DNA of 64,000 nucleotides from MWDV01 sp002070715 (GTDB lineage: Bacteria; Verrucomicrobiota; Verrucomicrobiia; Limisphaerales; MWDV01). Positions 27,520 to 34,387 of the stretch are shown piece after piece. The DNA is taken from NCBI GenBank assembly GCA_035411585.1, contig DAONTI010000014.1, positions 1-64,000 on the forward strand, read 5' to 3'. The notes under the pieces were generated by a model. It was not told the DNA's origin. It saw only the letters and a list, made by a program, of their open reading frames with translations, and made no database searches. Position 1 is the first letter of the stretch, and every line of letters starts with the position of its first letter. Made by a program: the position numbers and the translations under genes.

Positions 27520-28092
27520 ATGGCTGACTTCAAATTCAGTTGTTCGCACTGCAAGCAGTCGCTTGAGGCAGAGGACGACATGCGAGGGCAAATGATTTTC
27601 TGTCCTACGTGCAATGGTCAGATGCAAGTGCCGAGCTTAGCACCTGCAACGCCGACGGCACCGCACCCACTGTCCATGCATGCCGGGACTCCGCAACAGC
27701 CCGGAACAGAGATGATCTTCTGTCCCAAGTGTGGGGTAAGAAATCGAGAGAACAACTTCAAGTGCATAAGGTGTGGGTTTGTACTTCATGCCCCAACGCA
27801 ACCTCAGTATGTTGTCTCCGACGATTCCACAATGGGCGGCCTGATTCCCTACAAAAACGCCCAAGCGTTGTGGGCTTACTACCTTGGCGTATTCTCCCTT
27901 ATCCCATGCGTTGGTATTCCGCTTGGCATCGCAGCTTTGATTCTCGGCATAAGGGGCCTCAAGTATGGGAACCTCCACCCGGAAGCACGGGGTAAGGGTC
28001 ACGCTTGGACGGGGATTATTTTGGGTGGACTATGCGCAGTGGGCTACACGCTACTGATCGCTATTCCGATGATGATGGCTGCGTTCGATTAA
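27520..28092 (+). CDS. Double zinc-ribbon / DUF4190-like membrane protein (cassette B, gene 1)
   Basis: A 190-residue protein. A first ribbon has CSHC and CPTC (FSCSHCKQSLEAEDDMRGQM, FCPTCNGQMQVP). A second short ribbon has CPKCGVRNRENNFKCIRCG. A DUF4190-type two-helix membrane unit follows (ALWAYYLGVFSLIPCVGIPL, GIRGLKYGNLHPEARGKGHA, IILGGLCAVGYTLLIA). The ATG at 27520 is chosen because AAGGAG lies nine bases upstream; the ATG at 27511 is too close to it. The first ribbon resembles that of the cassette A gene at 24846. The role is unknown; membrane-bound regulatory or envelope sensor functions have been suggested for such ribbons. Confidence 0.7.
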   Translation: MADFKFSCSHCKQSLEAEDDMRGQMIFCPTCNGQMQVPSLAPATPTAPHPLSMHAGTPQQPGTEMIFCPKCGVRNRENNFKCIRCGFVLHAPTQPQYVVSDDSTMGGLIPYKNAQALWAYYLGVFSLIPCVGIPLGIAALILGIRGLKYGNLHPEARGKGHAWTGIILGGLCAVGYTLLIAIPMMMAAFD

Positions 28093-28108
28093 CAGAAGGG
28101 AGAAGGAC

Positions 28109-28462
28109 ATGTACTGCCGAAAATGTGGAATTCTAAACGATGACAATGCGTACCGGTGCGTTAAGTGTGGAGAAATCCTCCAGCAGACAGGAGGCGGTGG
28201 CGGCGCACCTCCGCAGAAGATTCCAAACTACCTTGCTCAATCCATCCTGGTCACTCTGTTCTGTTGTCTACCGCTAGGCATTCCGGCGATTGTGTTCTCC
28301 GCGCAGGTTAATGGAAAGATTCAGGCCGAGGACATTCAAGGCGCCATGGAGTCATCCCGCAAAGCCAAGATGTGGGGATGGTGGTCGTTCGGTGTGGGGC
28401 TCGTCGTAACTATTCTCTACGTCCTGTTCTTTTTCATCGCTGAGATGGCAGAGGCTATGTAG
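28109..28462 (+). CDS. CD225/dispanin-family protein with N-terminal zinc ribbon (cassette B, gene 2)
   Basis: A 117-residue membrane protein. CRKCG and CVKCG form a minimal zinc ribbon (residues 3-22). A glycine linker leads to the CD225/dispanin core: IPNYLAQSILVTLFCCLPLG and IPAIVFSAQVNGKIQ, then an ...GAMESSRKAKMWGWWSFG loop and a second helix. The re-entrant CC-L-P-L-G helix and the FSAQVN...A....S.KAK loop are hallmarks of the family that includes the eukaryotic IFITM antiviral proteins. It has a strong GAAGGGAGAAGGAC leader. It is 16 bases after the previous gene and 3 bases before the DUF2752 gene, so it is clearly co-transcribed. The bacterial function is not established. Confidence 0.8.
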   Translation: MYCRKCGILNDDNAYRCVKCGEILQQTGGGGGAPPQKIPNYLAQSILVTLFCCLPLGIPAIVFSAQVNGKIQAEDIQGAMESSRKAKMWGWWSFGVGLVVTILYVLFFFIAEMAEAM

Positions 28463-28465
28463 GAA

Positions 28466-28846
28466 ATGGACAAGCGAAGCTGCAATAGAGTTGTCCGCTT
28501 TGGATTTGTTGCCGCTGTGCTAGCAGCATTGTGCGCGCTGTACATTTTCAACCCGTCAACCACGGCAGTCTTCCCTCCATGCCCGTTCCATCTTGCGACA
28601 GGGTGTCATTGTCCCGGCTGCGGGTCGCTGCGGGCAATCCACAACTTGCTGCATGGTCAAATGGCTGCTGCCATGTCTCAAAATCCGCTCATGGTGCTTT
28701 CCATTCCGATCCTTGGGCTCATGTTCATGAATCCTCGGTGGATATACAAACCGTGGGTCCCTTGGACGGCAATGGTTACCCTCATCATTTACGGGCTTCT
28801 GAGGAATGTGTCCGTCTGGCCTCTCACACTCTTGGCTCCACAATGA
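28466..28846 (+). CDS. DUF2752 membrane protein (cassette B, gene 3)
   Basis: A 126-residue protein with three hydrophobic segments. The family signature is clear: CPFHLATGCHCPGCGSLRAI (residues ~39-58) followed by HNLLHGQMAAAMSQNPLMVL. DUF2752 proteins often neighbour CD225/dispanin and TM2-type genes in bacteria, as here. The function is unknown. The stop lies 6 bases before the R'' core of attC-like site 2. Confidence 0.8.
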   Translation: MDKRSCNRVVRFGFVAAVLAALCALYIFNPSTTAVFPPCPFHLATGCHCPGCGSLRAIHNLLHGQMAAAMSQNPLMVLSIPILGLMFMNPRWIYKPWVPWTAMVTLIIYGLLRNVSVWPLTLLAPQ

Positions 28847-28851
28847 AGAGA

Positions 28852-28922
28852 TGCCAACAATCGCATCGAGCTACGCCAGTCCGCTGGTGCCCCACTAGCG
28901 AGGCTCATGCGTGCCGTTCGGC
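28852..28922 (+). other. attC-like recombination site 2
   Basis: R''-like TGCCAAC is at 28852-28858 and R' GTTCGGC at 28916-28922. The arms 28862-28880 and 28894-28911 pair as CGCAT/ATGCG, GAGC/GCTC and CGCCAGT/ACTAGCG. C28867 is extrahelical, with a two-base internal bulge, one mismatch and a 13-base loop. At 71 bases it falls within the usual attC size range. R'' lacks the purine expected at its first position, so it is more degenerate than site 1. It shares the identical R' core GTTCGGCTGCGTT with site 1. Confidence 0.58.
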
Positions 28923-29022
28923 TGCGTTCCACGTATGCCCAGATTCCAGGCCGTCGGATTCTTGTGGGGAATCATTGGCGGTTGCTGTGGCCGGCTGAAT
29001 GGGGTACTGCTTCGGCGGCATC
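28916..29022 (+). repeat. ~106-bp direct repeat S, copy 2
   Basis: This is the second copy of the sequence at 25945-26050, again starting exactly at an attC-like R' core. A frame from ATG 28935 reads MPRFQAVGFLWGIIGG and then, because of a one-base insertion relative to copy 1, CCGRLNGVLLRRHHA to TAA 29030. The shared block includes GCCGGCTGAATGGGGTAC. The downstream GH172 gene begins 20 bases later. Confidence 0.7.
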
Positions 29023-29042
29023 ATGCATAACGCTCAATTCCC

Positions 29043-30566
29043 ATGAAACAACGCATCCTCGTTTTTGCTTTGGTCCTCGCCGCCGGCATTCCCGCCCTTG
29101 CCGCCGCCTTGGGCAATCCCCTGGCGGGTTTGGAGAAGTTAAAAAATTATGAAGCCCGGCGGGCGTCGTCCTCGGACCCCGACTGGGTGGCGGGCAACGC
29201 GGATTACCGTCCGCTGCCGCCGCATAGTTCGTTCACGGTGGCCGAACTCGACGGGCCCGGCGTGATCACGCACATCTGGTGTACGCTGTTGCACGGCTCG
29301 CCGTATTACAGCCGCGAAGTCACCCTGCGGATTTATTGGGATGGCGAAGAACATCCCAGTGTGGAGGCGCCGCTGGGCGATTTCTTCGGGGTCGGCCACG
29401 GGCTGGACCGGGCGTTCCATTCCCTGCCCGTCCGCGTAACCTCCGACGGCAAGGCGCGCAATTGTTACTGGCCCATGCCGTTTCGGAAGTCCGCCCGCAT
29501 CGTGGTGGACAACGAAAGCGAGGCCGGCTGCCTGGCGTTCTACTATTACGTGGACTGGCAACAGCACGACCAGTTGCCGGACGACACCGCGTATTTTCAC
29601 GCCCGGTACCGGCAGGAGTTTCCCTGTCGGATGGGGCAAAACTATCTGCTGGCGGACATCCGCGGCCGCGGTCATTACGTTGGCACCGTGCAGAGTGTTT
29701 ATTCGGCCTCGGCTGGTTGGTATGGCGAGGGCGACGATTTCTTTTTCATTGATGGCGAGGCGGAACCGCGCCTGCGCGGCACCGGCACGGAGGATTATTT
29801 TTGCGACGCTTGGGGATTCCGCGAACAGGACGGCCCGTTTTACGGCACGCCGGTCTGGGAAGGCGAAGGCGGCGCCGGCCGGCGCGGGTCGGCTTACCGA
29901 TGGCATTTGCCCGATCCGATCCCTTTCAAAAAAAGTCTGCGCGCGGAGATCGAACACAAAGGGTCGCAAGTGTTCCCGGACAACAATTTCACCGGCTTCA
30001 TCGAGCGCGATGATTGTCTGTCGTCGGTGGCCTTTTGGTATCAAATCGAACCGCATCATCCTTGGCCCCCCATTCCGAAAGGCCCGGACCGGCTGCCTTT
30101 CCGGGAACACCGGTTGCTGGTCGGCTGGAGCGCCCTTCCGCAGTCCACCTATTCGGCGCATCCCCTCAAAGCGGACGGCATGTTCTGGTCCACTGACGGC
30201 AAATTTTTGCGCCTGGCTGCGACCGAGGCCGGAGCCTGGCTGGAAGTCAAATTCACCATCGAAAAGGAGCTGACCGGGGAACTCCACGCCCGCCTGACGT
30301 TGGGGCCGGATTTCGGCAACTACCGTGTCCGGTTGGATGGCGAGCCGGTTGCGACGGTGAAGCTTTACCGTCCCACCGCCGTGCAGGAGGAATTCAAACT
30401 GGCCGACCGCGCGCTGACGGCGGGCGAACACCGGTTGCGCTTTGAATGCGTCGGCAAAGCGGCGGACGCCGACGCGTTTCATCTGGGGTTGGACCGGGTG
30501 ACGTTGCGGGTGCCTGTTTATCGTCGTCCAGCGGGGGCGGATTTGCGGGAATTGCAGGCGAAATAA
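29043..30566 (+). CDS. Exported glycoside hydrolase family 172 (DUF2961) protein
   Basis: A 507-residue secreted enzyme with a Sec signal (KQRILVFALVLAAGIPALAAA). The DUF2961/GH172 core is recognisable: GPGVITHIWCTL, LRIYWDGEEHPSVEAPLGDF, FHARYRQEF, GEGDDFFFIDGEAEPRLRGT and GTEDYFCDAWGF. A C-terminal beta domain (~385-495) closes it. Characterised GH172 enzymes act on fructofuranose- or arabinofuranose-containing glycans as trimers; the substrate here is unknown. It belongs with the other CAZymes of the window. The attC-like site and repeat S end only 20 bases upstream, so its native promoter may have been displaced. Confidence 0.85.
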   Translation: MKQRILVFALVLAAGIPALAAALGNPLAGLEKLKNYEARRASSSDPDWVAGNADYRPLPPHSSFTVAELDGPGVITHIWCTLLHGSPYYSREVTLRIYWDGEEHPSVEAPLGDFFGVGHGLDRAFHSLPVRVTSDGKARNCYWPMPFRKSARIVVDNESEAGCLAFYYYVDWQQHDQLPDDTAYFHARYRQEFPCRMGQNYLLADIRGRGHYVGTVQSVYSASAGWYGEGDDFFFIDGEAEPRLRGTGTEDYFCDAWGFREQDGPFYGTPVWEGEGGAGRRGSAYRWHLPDPIPFKKSLRAEIEHKGSQVFPDNNFTGFIERDDCLSSVAFWYQIEPHHPWPPIPKGPDRLPFREHRLLVGWSALPQSTYSAHPLKADGMFWSTDGKFLRLAATEAGAWLEVKFTIEKELTGELHARLTLGPDFGNYRVRLDGEPVATVKLYRPTAVQEEFKLADRALTAGEHRLRFECVGKAADADAFHLGLDRVTLRVPVYRRPAGADLRELQAK

Positions 30567-30616
30567 GCGCGGGCAATCCAGGAACAGCGGCAACGACCAC
30601 TGGAATAGGCACAAGA

Positions 30617-30850
30617 GGGATTGGGGACAGGGTGGAACCTGTCCCTCCCAAGAGGAAGGGAAGATGGCGCGCGGAAGAATGGACGGGGATTGTACTGGCT
30701 CGCAGATGAGGTTGAAGGAGCGCACCCGTCGCGGATGTAGCCATTGGCGGCATGCCGCTGCACCGGCGACCTCCAAGCCCCGTCAGGGGCGGCATCTCTG
30801 TAGCAACCGACCCAAACAATTTTTTAGCTCCGTCAGGAGCGGCATCGTCC
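30617..30850 (+). repeat. ~235-bp duplicated intergenic unit, copy 1 (contains REP-like palindromes)
   Basis: It starts GGGATTGGGGACAGGG and ends CGGCATCGTCC. The unit is repeated at 30990-31225 with scattered substitutions. Within it are two REP-like palindromes of the form AGCCCCGTCAGGGGCGGCAT (30776) and AGCTCCGTCAGGAGCGGCAT (30826), followed by CTCTGTAG or CGTCC. The frames through here (a 159-residue one among them) are repeat translations, not genes. Confidence 0.85.
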
Positions 30851-30905
30851 GGTCCCACAACCCAATTACCGTTCCATTCAACCTTCGCGATGGGATAGGA
30901 GAGAG

Positions 30906-30982
30906 GATGCCGCCCCTACGGGGCTCGAAAAGAGATGGCCTGCGGTGGCTACAAAGATGCCGCGCCTCCGGCGCTTCGGTAG
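30906..30982 (-). repeat. Two inverted REP-like palindromes
   Basis: GATGCCGCCCCTACGGGGCT at 30906 and GATGCCGCGCCTCCGGCGCT at ~30956 are the same palindrome family as in the flanking direct units, but in opposite orientation. Together with the direct copies they make six REP-like elements in ~450 bases, an arrangement like a bacterial interspersed mosaic element. Confidence 0.7.
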
Positions 30983-30989
30983 TAGGAGC

Positions 30990-31225
30990 GGGATTGGGGA
31001 CAGGGTGGAACCTGTCCCTCCCAAGAGGAAGGAAGATTACGTGCGGAGGAATTGACAAGGGCTGCACGTACCCGCAGATGGAGTTGGAGGAGCTTACCCG
31101 GTCCGGGTGCAGCGGTTGGCGGCGTGCCGCTGTACCGGTGTAACCGCGAAAGCCCCGTCAGGGGCGTCATCTCTGTAGTAACAGACCCAAACAATTTTTT
31201 AGCTCCGTCCGGAGCGGCATCGTCC
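30990..31225 (+). repeat. ~235-bp duplicated intergenic unit, copy 2 (contains REP-like palindromes)
   Basis: This is the second copy of the 30617-30850 unit. Long identical blocks include TGGGGACAGGGTGGAACC, CCCTCCCAAGAGGAAGG and GACCCAAACAATTTTTTAGC. The REP-like palindromes are at ~31152 and ~31201. The middle of the unit is more diverged than its ends, and both ends carry the strongest secondary structure. From 31226 to the argD start at 31439 only one further repeat (31332) is recognised. Confidence 0.85.
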
Positions 31226-31331
31226 CCCCGATACACCCTCAAGGCCCGGATCCCGGCTCTCATCGGGGCTTTGTTAAACGGACATCCTTCGACCTCGGCC
31301 TGCTGCCACCTTCTTTACTCGCCAAACTTCC

Positions 31332-31358
31332 CCGGGGGTCACGATGTCCCCAGTCTTT
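31332..31358. repeat. 27-bp dispersed repeat, copy 2
   Basis: Identical over 27 bases to 24774-24800. Here it lies ~80 bases before the start of argD, followed by CCCAAGGAG. Confidence 0.75.
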
Positions 31359-31438
31359 CCCAAGGAGAAACAACATTTCGCTTTTCACACCGCCGGGCGG
31401 GCTCTAAACATGGCCTGCTTAATGGCATTGAAAAAATT

Positions 31439-32725
31439 ATGAAAGACATTGCGCCACCGCCGCCGCCCCTCGTGCATAACCAGTTCGAGACCATTCGCGA
31501 ATTGTTCGCGCGAAATGTGGTGCCGACCTATGGCCGCTTTGAGCTGGCGTTGAGCCACGGTCAGGGCAGCCACCTTTACGATGTGAATGGCCGGCGTTAC
31601 CTGGACCTCGGCGGCGGCATCGCGGTCAGCGCGCTCGGGCACGGGCATCCGGCCTTGGTCGAGGCGCTCCAGGAACAGGCGCGCAAGATCATCCACTGCT
31701 CAAACTTTTATTATCAAGAGCCCCAAGGCCGGTTGGCCGCCGGTCTCGTCCGACATTTGGGGCCGGGCAAAGTTTTTTTCTGCAACAGCGGCGGCGAGGC
31801 GAATGAGGGATTGTTCAAGCTCGCCCGCAAGTTTGGCCACGACGAGGGACGCTTCGAAATTCTCACCACGTTCAATTCGTTTCACGGGCGCACGCTCGCG
31901 GGCATTTCCGCCACGGGACAGGACAAGGTGAAGCGCGGGTTTGAGCCGTTGGTGACGGGCTTCCGGCATGTGCCGTACAATGACCTCGCCGCGATGCGCG
32001 CCGCGTTGTCCCCGGCGACGGTGGCGATTCTGATTGAAGGCGTGCAGGGCGAAGGCGGCATCACGCCCGCCACGCCGGATTATCTGTTGGGGCTGCGCCA
32101 ACTGTGTGACGAGCAGAAGTTGCTGCTCCTGATGGACAGCGTGCAATGCGGCCATTTCCGGACCGGGCGCTGTCAAAGCTGGCAACGCATTCTCGAAGGG
32201 GTGCCCGGCGGCGATGCCTTCCTGCCGGACGGCATTTCGATGGCGAAATCGCTGGGGGCGGGGTTCCCGATCGGCGCGTTTTGGGTCCGGCAACCCTACG
32301 CGGATTTGCTGGGCCCCGGCATGCATGGAACGACTTATGGCGGGTCGCCGCTGGCCTGCGCGGTGGCGCTCAAAGTCTTGGAGGTGATCGAGCGGGAACA
32401 CCTGGATCAGAACGCGCGGACACAGGGCGAATTTTTGCGGGCCGGTCTGCAACGGTTGGCGGAGCAATATCCGTCGGTCATTACCAGTGTCCGCGGCCTG
32501 GGATTGATGCTCGGGTTTGAATTGGCGCCGGAACTCGCGAAGCTGGGCGGCCGGTCCAGCAAGAGTCAGGCGGTCCGTTTTTTACTGCGGTTGCACGCCG
32601 CCGGGTTGCTGGCGATTCCCGCCGGCACTGACGTCATCCGGCTGCTGCCCGCGCTCAATCTGACGCGCGCGGACGCGGAGGAAGGCTTGCGGATCATCGC
32701 GTCGGTCGTGGCGGAGCTGGCCTGA
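31439..32725 (+). CDS. argD: Acetylornithine/ornithine-type aminotransferase (class III PLP)
   Basis: A 428-residue PLP enzyme, most likely N-acetylornithine aminotransferase of arginine biosynthesis. YDVNGRRYLDLGGGIAVSALGHGHP is the usual N-terminal core (residues ~41-65). FFCNSGGEANEGLFKLAR and FHGRTLAGISATGQ bind cofactor and substrate. LIEGVQGEGGI is conserved, and the PLP lysine is in DGISMAKSLGAGFPIGAF (about residue 270). The ATG at 31439 gives the family start; the frame upstream to 31052 runs through REP repeats. argF lies two genes downstream, supporting the pathway assignment. Related omega-aminotransferases are an alternative. Confidence 0.85.
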   Translation: MKDIAPPPPPLVHNQFETIRELFARNVVPTYGRFELALSHGQGSHLYDVNGRRYLDLGGGIAVSALGHGHPALVEALQEQARKIIHCSNFYYQEPQGRLAAGLVRHLGPGKVFFCNSGGEANEGLFKLARKFGHDEGRFEILTTFNSFHGRTLAGISATGQDKVKRGFEPLVTGFRHVPYNDLAAMRAALSPATVAILIEGVQGEGGITPATPDYLLGLRQLCDEQKLLLLMDSVQCGHFRTGRCQSWQRILEGVPGGDAFLPDGISMAKSLGAGFPIGAFWVRQPYADLLGPGMHGTTYGGSPLACAVALKVLEVIEREHLDQNARTQGEFLRAGLQRLAEQYPSVITSVRGLGLMLGFELAPELAKLGGRSSKSQAVRFLLRLHAAGLLAIPAGTDVIRLLPALNLTRADAEEGLRIIASVVAELA

Positions 32726-32731
32726 ACCGGC

Positions 32732-33355
32732 ATGAACGCCGAAGCCCTGCGACGGTTGAGCGCGGCGGACCCGGTGATGCGCCGTCTCATCCGCGAATAC
32801 GGCCCCTGCACGCTCGTCCCGGAAAAACGGCGGCCGCCGTTTCAATCGCTCGTGCAGGCGGTCGCCCACCAGCAACTCCACGGCCGGGCCGCGGAGACGA
32901 TTCTTCACCGCTTCAAACAACTGTTCCCGGGCCGGCGGTTTCCGCGTCCGGAAGACCTGGCCTCGGTCTCGGATGCCGCCTTGCGCGGCGCGGGTTTTTC
33001 GCGGGCGAAAGTGGCCGCCCTGCGCGACATCGCGGCCCAGACCCGCGCGGGCGTCGTGCCCACCGCGCGGCAAATCGCCGGGCTGTCCGATGAGGCCATC
33101 ATCGCGCGCCTCACGCAAGTGCGCGGGGTGGGCCGCTGGACGGTGGAAATGCTGTTGATCTTTCAACTGGGGCGGCCAGACGTGCTGCCGGCGGATGACT
33201 TCGGCGTGCGCAACGGGTTTCGGATTGCCTACCGGCACCGCGAACAGCCCCGGGTCCCGACCCTGCGCGCGTTTGGTGAACGCTGGCGGCCGCACCGGAC
33301 CACGGCGGCGTGGTATCTCTGGCGGGTGGCGGACGGTGCGAAGAATAAGGAGTGA
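32732..33355 (+). CDS. DNA-3-methyladenine glycosylase II-like (AlkA, HhH-GPD)
   Basis: A 207-residue base-excision repair glycosylase that removes alkylated purines. PFQSLVQAVAHQQLHGRAAE is the AlkA-type N-terminal helix. LTQVRGVGRWTVEMLLIF is the helix-hairpin-helix, and LPADDFGVRNGF contains the catalytic aspartate of the HhH-GPD superfamily. The W-R-P-H-R-T...AAWYLWR ending is also typical. It lacks the N-terminal TATA-like domain of E. coli AlkA, like many short bacterial versions. It is inserted between argD (6 bases away) and argF (62 bases), so it is probably co-transcribed with arginine genes without a functional link. Confidence 0.9.
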   Translation: MNAEALRRLSAADPVMRRLIREYGPCTLVPEKRRPPFQSLVQAVAHQQLHGRAAETILHRFKQLFPGRRFPRPEDLASVSDAALRGAGFSRAKVAALRDIAAQTRAGVVPTARQIAGLSDEAIIARLTQVRGVGRWTVEMLLIFQLGRPDVLPADDFGVRNGFRIAYRHREQPRVPTLRAFGERWRPHRTTAAWYLWRVADGAKNKE

Positions 33356-33417
33356 CGCCCCGCCGGCTTTGCGGTATTGGATTAGGGTCGAGTGGATTCC
33401 CCATCATGGATTGAATC

Positions 33418-34317
33418 GTGAAACATCTTTTGAGCATTGAAAAATTGTCCGTCGCGGAGATGGAAAAAATCTTCGCCGACGCCGCCGTCATGAAACGCGA
33501 ACGCGGCCGGCACGCGCGGCATCCGTTGACGGGCCAGACTTGGGCGATGATTTTTTCGAAGTCGTCCACGCGCACGCGGGTGTCGTTTGAAGTCGGCATC
33601 CGCGAGCTGGGCGGCGACGTGATTTTCCTGAGCGCGAGCGAAATTCAACTGGGCCGCGGCGAGCCGGTGAAAGACACCGCGCGCGTGCTGGGACGGATGG
33701 TGCAGGGAGCGGTTTTCCGCACCTTTGCCCAGCGCGACGTCGAGGAATTCGCCCAGCTCGCGAACATCCCGACCCTCAACGCCCTTACCGACGAGGAACA
33801 TCCCTGCCAGATTCTCACGGACATCTTTACCTTCCAAGAAAAGCGGCCCGGACCGGTGGCGGACAAGGTGGTGACCTTCGTGGGCGACGGCGCCTGCAAC
33901 GTGGCCAACTCCTGGGTGTTCGCGGCGGCCAAACTGGGCTTCGAACTGCGGATCGCGGCGCCCCGGCCGTTTCAACCTGCCCCCGAGCGGTTGCGGGCGG
34001 CGGGCGGCCGGGTCATTTGCACCGACGACGTGCGGGCGGCGGCGGCGGGCGCGGATGTGCTTTACACGGACGTCTGGGTTTCCATGGGCAAGGAGGCGGA
34101 ATCCGCCGAACGCCTGCAACTGCTGGCCGGATATCAGGTGAATCTGCCGCTCGTGAAACTGGCGAAACCCAACGCGCTGGTCATGCATTGTCTGCCGGCC
34201 TATCGCGGCATGGAGATTGACGACGCCACCTTCGAGGCGCACGCAGAGACGATTTTTGACCAGGCGGAAAATCGGTTGCACACCCAGAAAGCCATTCTGG
34301 CGTGGGTGGTTGAATAG
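33418..34317 (+). CDS. argF: Ornithine carbamoyltransferase
   Basis: A 299-residue cytosolic enzyme making citrulline from ornithine and carbamoyl phosphate. The carbamoyl-phosphate site is KSSTRTRVSFEVG (residues ~42-54). TDEEHPCQILTD holds the HPxQ motif. The ornithine loop is MHCLPAYRGMEI, and the SMG loop is present as VSMGKEAE. It starts with GTG at 33418, the family start MKHLLSIEKLS. It is complete, at the short end of the usual 300-340 length. It forms an arginine cluster with argD. Confidence 0.94.
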   Translation: MKHLLSIEKLSVAEMEKIFADAAVMKRERGRHARHPLTGQTWAMIFSKSSTRTRVSFEVGIRELGGDVIFLSASEIQLGRGEPVKDTARVLGRMVQGAVFRTFAQRDVEEFAQLANIPTLNALTDEEHPCQILTDIFTFQEKRPGPVADKVVTFVGDGACNVANSWVFAAAKLGFELRIAAPRPFQPAPERLRAAGGRVICTDDVRAAAAGADVLYTDVWVSMGKEAESAERLQLLAGYQVNLPLVKLAKPNALVMHCLPAYRGMEIDDATFEAHAETIFDQAENRLHTQKAILAWVVE

Positions 34318-34387
34318 GCGGCGCGCGGCCGGGGCGTCGCGGACGCAGGCGGATTGCTTTCGCTGGCTAAATCGTTAAGTTGGCAAC

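Larger units (their letters stand above)
27493..28916 (+). mobile_element. Integron-like gene cassette B
   Basis: A ~1.42-kb unit opening at the GTTAGCT core (27493-27499) and closing at an attC-like palindrome (28852-28922). It carries three tightly packed plus-strand genes whose GC is visibly lower than the surroundings. The left boundary shares CAGACCT..AATCACTTGTTAG with cassette A's left boundary. The left core departs from GTTRRRY at one base, and the two ends' cores match at five of seven positions. Three genes in one cassette is more than usual, so two merged cassettes are possible. Confidence 0.52.

Noticed and set aside
30664..31143. 159-residue open frame and several others between GH172 and argD
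   Set aside because: They are translations of repeated REP-like units with no domain or ribosome binding site.
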